Origin: Clostridia bacterium
GTDB taxonomy: Bacteria; Bacillota; Clostridia; Oscillospirales; CAG-272
Length of the DNA stretch: 10,405 nucleotides
Assembly (NCBI GenBank): GCA_017407375.1
Contig: JAFQWT010000126.1
Location: 1-10,405, forward strand
Reading direction: 5' to 3'
In this document: positions 6,565-10,405 of the stretch, piece after piece
Numbering within the stretch: position 1 is the stretch's first letter
Layout: the number at the start of each line of letters is the position of its first letter
Position numbers and translations under genes: made by a program
Notes under the pieces: model-generated
The model's input: the letters and a program-made list of their open reading frames with translations, nothing else
Databases searched by the model: none
Told to the model about the DNA's origin: nothing

Positions 6565-7284
6565 ATGTCAGAGCCGTGCGCCTTTTACATATCGGAGCGC
6601 CGCCATCGGCGGACGGGGATCCCCTTCCGCTATAAGCTTTACGTCCTTCTTTTTCTCCTTTTGCTTCTTGTGCTTGTCCTGAACCTCCAGTTCTTTCCCC
6701 TCCTTGCCGCCTTGGCCGAGGTGGAGGCCGTCAACACCGTGGAGGGGCTCCTTGCCAAGGTCATTGTCAGGGAAATGCAAAAGGCCCCCGCCACCTATTC
6801 CGACGTGGTGACCCTCACCTACAAAAGTGACGGCTCGGTCGCCTCGCTCTCCGCTGATACCGCCAAGCTCCTCCTGATGCAGGCCACGCTCCTCCTTGCT
6901 CTCCTTGAAGCCATCAACGCCGAAGGGGAGCTGATCGCCGAGGTCCCCTTCTCCTCGCTTCTCGGTCTCAATTTTCTCTCCTCGCGCCCCTCGGTGACCG
7001 TTCCCCTGCGCCGTGAGCATGACCTGAACGGCCACTTCACCTCCCAGTTTGAGGAGCGGGGTATCAACCAAACGCGCCACGCCATTCAGTTCTGCGTTTC
7101 GTTGACCGTCCTTGTCCTTGTCCCCTCCAGCACCCAGCGTGTCCGCATTGAAAAAAGCTTTCCTCTGGCCGAGACCGTCATCGTCGGTAATGTGCCCGAT
7201 GCCTACACCAGCATCTCCCGCCTGACAAGCGACATCACCGAGGAGGAGATCGACGATATTTACGATTTCGGGGCGGAACGGTAA
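6565..7284 (+). CDS. yunB: Sporulation protein YunB
   Basis: YunB is a sporulation protein made in the mother cell; its molecular role is not settled. The 239 residues from the ATG at 6565 show a basic N-terminus, one strong membrane segment (about 24-46, very Leu-rich) and an outer soluble part. The YunB signature is in the C-terminal half: a GINQTRHAI motif (about 166-174) after an F-x-x-R-G turn, beta strands ending in LVPSS, and the family ending ETVIVGNVPDAY (203-214). The lengths of B. subtilis YunB and this protein are similar. The ATG at 6565 has GGGGGTGG at a suitable distance; an ATG at 6550 lies inside the terminator hairpin with no ribosome binding site and is less likely. The acidic tail after residue 222 looks like a lineage extension. 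Presence of yunB is the best evidence here that the organism forms, or once formed, endospores. Confidence 0.85.
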   Translation: MSEPCAFYISERRHRRTGIPFRYKLYVLLFLLLLLVLVLNLQFFPLLAALAEVEAVNTVEGLLAKVIVREMQKAPATYSDVVTLTYKSDGSVASLSADTAKLLLMQATLLLALLEAINAEGELIAEVPFSSLLGLNFLSSRPSVTVPLRREHDLNGHFTSQFEERGINQTRHAIQFCVSLTVLVLVPSSTQRVRIEKSFPLAETVIVGNVPDAYTSISRLTSDITEEEIDDIYDFGAER

Positions 7285-7301
7285 ATTTTATTTACTTTTT
7301 T
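7281..7301 (+). terminator. Weak AT-rich terminator-like hairpin after yunB
   Basis: GTAAAT (7281-7286) and ATTTAC (7290-7295) form a six-base stem with a TTT loop, followed by six T (7296-7301). It overlaps the yunB stop codon. The stem has only two G-C pairs, so termination would be inefficient; the next gene has its own strong promoter directly downstream. Confidence 0.25.
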
Positions 7302-7302
7302 C

Positions 7303-7331
7303 TTGTCATTTCCCCGCCTTTGTGGTACAAT
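7303..7331 (+). promoter_or_regulatory. Sigma-A promoter of the XRE regulator gene
   Basis: TTGTCA (7303-7308), a 17-base spacer and TACAAT (7326-7331), each one base off consensus, with TG one base before the -10 box (extended -10). The predicted start near 7338 leaves a leader of about 23 bases with AAAGGAG (7348-7354) six bases before the ATG. Confidence 0.75.
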
Positions 7332-7360
7332 AGTGAAAGAAAACCGCAAAGGAGCATTTC

Positions 7361-8206
7361 ATGACACTCGGTGAGAAGATCAAGGCCCTGCGCCGTGAGC
7401 GCGGGCTGACGCAGGCGCGGCTGGCGGGTGACAGGATCACCCCCAATATGCTGTGTGAGATCGAAAAGGGCAAGGCCTCCCCCTCCCTCGATACCCTCCG
7501 CTACCTTGCCGAGGAGCTGGGGGTCCCCGCCGCCTATCTCCTTGACGAGGGGGAGGATCCTTCCGGATTTTATAAGCGCCGCGCCCTCCCCGAAATAAAA
7601 AAGCTTTATCTTGCAGGGCGCTACGGTGAATGCTTTCACCTTTGTGAGTCGCTCCCCGGCGCTCCCGACGATGAGCTTTCCCTCTGGATGGCGTACGCCG
7701 CCATGGGCGAGGGCAAGCGCGCCTTTCAGCGCGGGAACCTTGAGACCGCCCTTGTGTACTTTAACGAGGCGCTCGCCGCCGCCAAAACTCCCCTCCTCCC
7801 GACCGAGGCCCTGCGCGCCTCCGCCGCTTTGTATGCCGCGATCGCGGCTAACGTGGGGGCTCCGCGCCGCGATTTTAATGAGGAGGAGTATCGGGCGCTC
7901 GTCACCGCCGCCGGTGATGGAGAGCTGCACGCCTATATGACCGACAACGCCGCCTTTCCGTATAAGAACGAGCTGTACGCCCTTCATCAACGGGCCAAGC
8001 TCCTCCTGCGGGAGAGGAAGCGCAAGGAGGCCCTTTCGATCCTCGTTTCCCTCGAGGAGAGGAAAAACGAGCCCGAGGTCTCGGCCTATTTTCTCTTTCG
8101 GCTATACTCCGACATGGAGGTCTGCTACCGCGAGGAGCAGGACTACGAAAGGGCGTACAAATATGCCACCAAGCGCATGAACCTGCTTTCCGCCTTTCAG
8201 TCATAG
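7361..8206 (+). CDS. XRE-family transcriptional regulator with TPR-like C-terminal domain
   Basis: A DNA-binding regulator of 281 residues. Residues about 3-57 are a Cro/C1-type helix-turn-helix: IKALRRERGLTQ, then the recognition region ITPNMLCEIEKGKASPSLDTL and the closing helix LRYLAEELGVPAAYLL. The rest (about 72-275) is all-alpha with repeated helix pairs such as AFQRGNLETALVYFNEAL (about 121-138) and REEQDYERAYKYATKRM (about 257-273), as in TPR folds of regulators such as PlcR and NprR. In those relatives the repeats bind peptide signals; no signal peptide gene is visible here, so the ligand is unknown. The gene is a single transcription unit with its own strong promoter and a clean terminator. 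The target could be its own promoter or the decarboxylase operon that follows, but no shared palindromic operator stands out. HTH assignment is firm; function is unknown. Confidence 0.87.
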   Translation: MTLGEKIKALRRERGLTQARLAGDRITPNMLCEIEKGKASPSLDTLRYLAEELGVPAAYLLDEGEDPSGFYKRRALPEIKKLYLAGRYGECFHLCESLPGAPDDELSLWMAYAAMGEGKRAFQRGNLETALVYFNEALAAAKTPLLPTEALRASAALYAAIAANVGAPRRDFNEEEYRALVTAAGDGELHAYMTDNAAFPYKNELYALHQRAKLLLRERKRKEALSILVSLEERKNEPEVSAYFLFRLYSDMEVCYREEQDYERAYKYATKRMNLLSAFQS

Positions 8207-8209
8207 CTC

Positions 8210-8233
8210 AGGGCTCCCGTGGGAGCCCTTTTT
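8210..8233 (+). terminator. Rho-independent terminator of the XRE regulator gene
   Basis: AGGGCTCC (8210-8217) and GGAGCCCT (8222-8229) form a perfect eight-base stem with loop CGTG, followed by a T run to 8233. It begins four bases after the regulator stop codon and separates that gene from the decarboxylase operon. Confidence 0.9.
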
Positions 8234-8266
8234 CCTATATTTATTATTAAATATCCGCTTTTTACC

Positions 8267-8295
8267 TTGACAAAAGGCGGGCTTGGTGGTATAGT
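8267..8295 (+). promoter_or_regulatory. Strong sigma-A promoter of the decarboxylase operon
   Basis: A perfect TTGACA (8267-8272), a 17-base spacer and TATAGT (8290-8295), with TG one base before the -10 box. The predicted start near 8302 gives a leader of about 58 bases. The leader contains GATTTT-CGCC-AAAATC, a small AT-rich hairpin, and then AAAGGAG (8348-8354). Confidence 0.85.
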
Positions 8296-8356
8296 ATATT
8301 CGGTGGAATTTGGGATTTTCGCCAAAATCACCGAAAAATATCATCTGAAAGGAGAA

Positions 8357-8378
8357 GATTTGCGTACGACCGCAAATC
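8357..8378 (+). promoter_or_regulatory. Perfect inverted repeat over the start codon of the carboxyltransferase gene
   Basis: GATTTGCG (8357-8364) and CGCAAATC (8371-8378) are exact reverse complements separated by six bases (TACGAC). The TTG start codon (8360-8362) lies in the left arm and AAAGGAG lies just upstream, unpaired. In RNA this would be an eight-base stem that covers the start codon; in DNA it is a dyad about 60 bases downstream of the predicted transcription start. What is seen is the symmetry; a regulatory role is inferred. Confidence 0.5.
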
Positions 8379-9832
8379 GGGAATTCACTTTGGACAAATA
8401 CAAGATTGCAAAAACCGCTTGTGTTCTGCCCTCCGCCGAAGAGCTGAAGGCCACGCTGGCCGCCTCTGCCTCGACGGATGCGAGAGCCAACCTGCACTCG
8501 CTGTTTGACACCGATACCTTCGTAGAGCTTGGCGCCTTTACCAAGCGCAAGTTCTGCGAGTATCAGGGCCTTGAGCATGACGAGGAGCTGGAGGGGGTCA
8601 TCTGCGGCTACGGTGCCATTGACGGCCGCCTTGTGTATGCCTTTGCCCAGGACGGGAGCCGCATGAAGGGGGCGCTGGACGAGAACCACGCCAAAAAGAT
8701 CTGCTCGCTCTACGACATGGCGCTGAAGAACGGCGCGCCCATCATCGGTCTTTTCGACTGCTCCGGCGCCGACATCTTTGAGGGTGCCGCCGCGCTTGCC
8801 GCTTACGGCCGCATCATGCGTGCCGTCTCGGCTGCCTCGGGCGTCGTTCCCCAGGTGGCGATCATCACGGGGGCCTGCATTGGCTCCTTTGCCACGATCG
8901 CCGCGATGTTTGATTTTGTCATCAAGACGAAGGGCGCCAGCTTCTACGTGACCGCCCCCGAATTTACCGGCACCAAGGAAGCCCAGGCCCCCGTTGCCTC
9001 CTTCTCTGCCGATGACCGCCACGTGGCGATCATGTACGCCCGCAATCTTCTCAATTACATGCCCAGCCGTGCCGGTGAGGGGATCGCCATTGAGGTCGCG
9101 GCAGACAACCTCAACCGCATGCTCGGCAACCGTGACTTTGGCGGGGATGCCGTTGCGGCCATCGCCGCTATTGCCGATCACGGTATCTACTTTGAGACCT
9201 CGAGCGATTACGCGCCCGTCCTTACGACGGCGTTTGCGACCGTTGGCGGTGTAAGATGCGGCTTTGTCGGCACCTCCTATACCGTGGACGAGGGGCGCAT
9301 TACCTCGGCTGCCGCCCGTAAGGCCGCCCGCTTTATTGAATTCTGCGATGCCTTCTCGATCCCGCTCATCACCCTTGTGGACTCGATGGGGCTCGCCATC
9401 ACCGAGGAGAACGAGAGTGCGCCCTTCTCTGCCGACCTTGCCAAGCTCGCCATGGCCTATGCCAAGTCGGCAAACCCGAAGGTCACCGTGATCCTCGGCC
9501 ACGCCATCGGCGCTTCCTTTGCCCTCCTTGGCTCCAAGGCGCTGGGCGTTGACGTTGCCTATGCCCTTGACGATGCCGAGATCGGCGCCCTGTCCACCGA
9601 GGCCTCCGTGGCCTTTGCCTGGAACGACCTCATCAACCCCGACAAAACGCGTGACGAGCTGAATGCCGAGTGGAGAAAGTCGCTGGCCTCTCCCGTGGCG
9701 GCCGCCTCGCTTGGCGAGATCGATGACATTGTCAGCGCCAACGAGCTGCGCGCCCGCATTTGCTCGGCGCTCCTGATGCTGGCCGACAAGGGCACCGTCC
9801 GCCCCCGTCTCCATAACGTCAGTCCCCTGTAA
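8360..9832 (+). CDS. Carboxyltransferase (alpha) subunit of a biotin-dependent, sodium-pump type decarboxylase
   Basis: The 490-residue protein has the two crotonase-like halves of acyl-CoA carboxyltransferases. The N-terminal half includes LFDTDTFVELG (48-58), the CT signature ELEGVICGYGAIDGRLVYAFAQD (76-98) and GACIGSFATIAAMFDFVI (171-188). The C-terminal half includes FATVGGVRCGFVG (292-304), ARKAARFIEFCDAFSIPLITLVDSMG (319-344), NPKVTVILGHAIGASFALLGSK (372-393) and DDAEIGALSTEA (404-415). Such subunits move a carboxyl group from the acyl-CoA or oxo-acid substrate to biotin on the carrier encoded two genes downstream. The nearest role by gene order is methylmalonyl-CoA decarboxylase; glutaconyl-CoA or another substrate is possible, since several conserved MmdA motifs are altered (see findings). 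The start is TTG at 8360, five bases after AAAGGAG; the frame stays open upstream but runs through the promoter and terminator, so longer starts are rejected. First gene of the operon, with a strong promoter. Confidence 0.85.
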   Translation: MRTTANREFTLDKYKIAKTACVLPSAEELKATLAASASTDARANLHSLFDTDTFVELGAFTKRKFCEYQGLEHDEELEGVICGYGAIDGRLVYAFAQDGSRMKGALDENHAKKICSLYDMALKNGAPIIGLFDCSGADIFEGAAALAAYGRIMRAVSAASGVVPQVAIITGACIGSFATIAAMFDFVIKTKGASFYVTAPEFTGTKEAQAPVASFSADDRHVAIMYARNLLNYMPSRAGEGIAIEVAADNLNRMLGNRDFGGDAVAAIAAIADHGIYFETSSDYAPVLTTAFATVGGVRCGFVGTSYTVDEGRITSAAARKAARFIEFCDAFSIPLITLVDSMGLAITEENESAPFSADLAKLAMAYAKSANPKVTVILGHAIGASFALLGSKALGVDVAYALDDAEIGALSTEASVAFAWNDLINPDKTRDELNAEWRKSLASPVAAASLGEIDDIVSANELRARICSALLMLADKGTVRPRLHNVSPL

Positions 9833-9844
9833 AAGGAGGGTGCC

Positions 9845-10183
9845 ATGAATCATCTCATGCTTCCTCTTTTGGAGGTTGATTTCAACAAGGCGCTCCCCTT
9901 TGGTGAAGCGGTGCTTTACGGCCTTCAGATGCTGCTCATCGGCATGCTGATCATCTTTTCCGTCCTTGCGCTTCTTTGGCTCTCGCTTGAGCTTTCGGGC
10001 CGCATCTTCAAAAAGCTCGGCGATAAGCCCGCCGCACCCGTGGAGAAAAAGACAGAGCCTGTGGCCGCCGAGCCGACCGCTACCGACGATTATGAGCTGA
10101 TCGCCGTTCTCACGGCCGCGGTTGCCGCCATGGAATCCGCTCCCGCCGCCCGCTTCCGCGTGGTGTCCTTCAAGAGAAAATAA
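9845..10183 (+). CDS. OadG-like small membrane subunit of sodium-pump decarboxylase
   Basis: A 112-residue protein of the OadG family (gamma subunit of oxaloacetate decarboxylase, delta subunit of methylmalonyl-CoA decarboxylase), which anchors and assembles the complex at the membrane. Residues 24-51 (LYGLQMLLIGMLIIFSVLAL and on) form the single membrane helix typical of the family. A charged Pro/Ala linker (about 60-80) follows, and then the conserved C-terminal block DDYELIAVLTAAVAAM (81-96) ending in RFRVVSFKR. The block beginning with DDYELIAVLTAA is the usual end of Clostridia OadG-like proteins. AAGGAGG lies five bases before the ATG and directly after the stop of the carboxyltransferase gene (12-base gap), so the two are co-transcribed. 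The position between alpha and biotin carrier genes matches the mmdA-mmdD-mmdC order. Confidence 0.85.
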   Translation: MNHLMLPLLEVDFNKALPFGEAVLYGLQMLLIGMLIIFSVLALLWLSLELSGRIFKKLGDKPAAPVEKKTEPVAAEPTATDDYELIAVLTAAVAAMESAPAARFRVVSFKRK

Positions 10184-10219
10184 TTCGTTACCGCTTTTGC
10201 GGAGAATAGGAGATTTGAA

Positions 10220-10405
10220 ATGAAAAAGTACAATATCACGGTCAACGGCACCGCTTACGAGGTCATGGTCGAGGAGGTCGAGGGCGATTTCGCCGCTCCC
10301 GTCGCTCCCGTTGCCCCTGTCGCCGCTCCCGCCCCCGCGGCCGCCCCTGCCGCTCCTAAGAAGGCCGAAGCGCCGAAGCCCGCCGCCCCCGCGGCCGCTC
10401 CTGCC
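10220..10405 (+). CDS. Biotin carrier (BCCP-like) subunit, N-terminal part only
   Basis: The first 62 residues of a biotin carrier protein; the biotinyl domain with its lysine motif (AMKM type) lies beyond the right edge and is not seen. The start MKKYNITVNGTAYEVMVEEV (1-20) is the usual opening of carrier subunits of oxaloacetate and methylmalonyl-CoA decarboxylases. Residues 24-62 are an Ala/Pro-rich flexible linker with a few Lys and Glu, coded by GC-rich repeats in which CCCGCGGCCGC occurs twice. AGGAG is seven bases before the ATG at 10220. The 36-base gap after the OadG-like gene holds a small hairpin, CCGC-TTTT-GCGG (10191-10202), just before the ribosome binding site. In the complex the carrier shuttles carboxybiotin from the carboxyltransferase to the membrane beta subunit. 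The beta gene should follow outside the window. Confidence 0.85.
   Translation, partial: MKKYNITVNGTAYEVMVEEVEGDFAAPVAPVAPVAAPAPAAAPAAPKKAEAPKPAAPAAAPA

Noticed and set aside
7292..7990. A 232-codon open frame on the minus strand opposite the XRE regulator gene
   Set aside because: Gly-rich shadow frame; the plus strand has promoter, RBS, HTH domain and terminator.
8219..8359. Longer N-terminus for the carboxyltransferase from an upstream in-frame start
   Set aside because: This stretch holds the terminator of the previous gene and the consensus promoter, and translates to nothing family-like; the TTG at 8360 has an ideal RBS.
8201..9853. A 550-codon open frame on the minus strand opposite the carboxyltransferase gene
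   Set aside because: It is antisense to a well supported gene, has low-complexity Gly/Arg/His-rich composition, no recognisable domain, and exists because GC-biased codon use removes stops from this frame.
10290..10405. GC-rich repeats as a repeat element
   Set aside because: They encode the Ala/Pro linker of the biotin carrier, a normal feature of the family.
1..10405. CRISPR arrays, tRNA, rRNA, riboswitches, insertion sequences
   Set aside because: No repeat-spacer pattern, cloverleaf, rRNA core sequence, known riboswitch core or terminal inverted repeat with transposase was seen on either strand by eye; a covariance-model search would be needed to exclude small RNAs.

Overview
The window looks like chromosomal DNA of an endospore-forming Clostridia bacterium, perhaps of the Oscillospirales or a related uncultured gut lineage. 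The reasons are a fairly GC-rich coding sequence, strong AAAGGAG-type ribosome binding sites, sigma-A promoters of the TTGACA-N17-TATAAT class, frequent TTG starts, a YunB-family sporulation protein and a CwlD-like cell wall amidase. The placement is inferred from gene content and style, not from a marker gene.

The layout is two divergent halves meeting in a gap at 5305-5458. The left half (1-5304) is transcribed leftward. In transcription order it holds an unrecognised membrane protein, a CwlD-like N-acetylmuramoyl-L-alanine amidase, radA (DNA repair ATPase) and a TIGR01212/YtqA-type radical SAM protein, then a separately promoted EF-G-like translational GTPase that runs off the left edge. 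The amidase, radA and radical SAM genes are tightly packed: 11 bases separate the first two and an ATGA overlap joins the last two. They are probably one operon.

The right half (5459-10405) is transcribed rightward. It starts with a Xer-type tyrosine recombinase with all catalytic residues. A GC-rich terminator hairpin follows, and its loop and 3' arm also carry what looks like the promoter and ribosome binding site of yunB. Next comes an XRE regulator with a helical, TPR-like C-terminal part, closed by a clear terminator. A near-consensus sigma-A promoter then drives a biotin-dependent, sodium-pump decarboxylase-like operon: carboxyltransferase (alpha), OadG-like membrane subunit and biotin carrier, the last cut by the right edge. 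The order matches the alpha-delta-gamma-beta order of methylmalonyl-CoA decarboxylases, so a beta (Na+-pump) subunit is expected just outside the window.

Most genes are housekeeping or sporulation related, and I see no mobile element, CRISPR array, tRNA or rRNA. The points worth a second look are the divergent carboxyltransferase, a perfect 8-bp hairpin over its TTG start codon, and the combined terminator, promoter and RBS in front of yunB.
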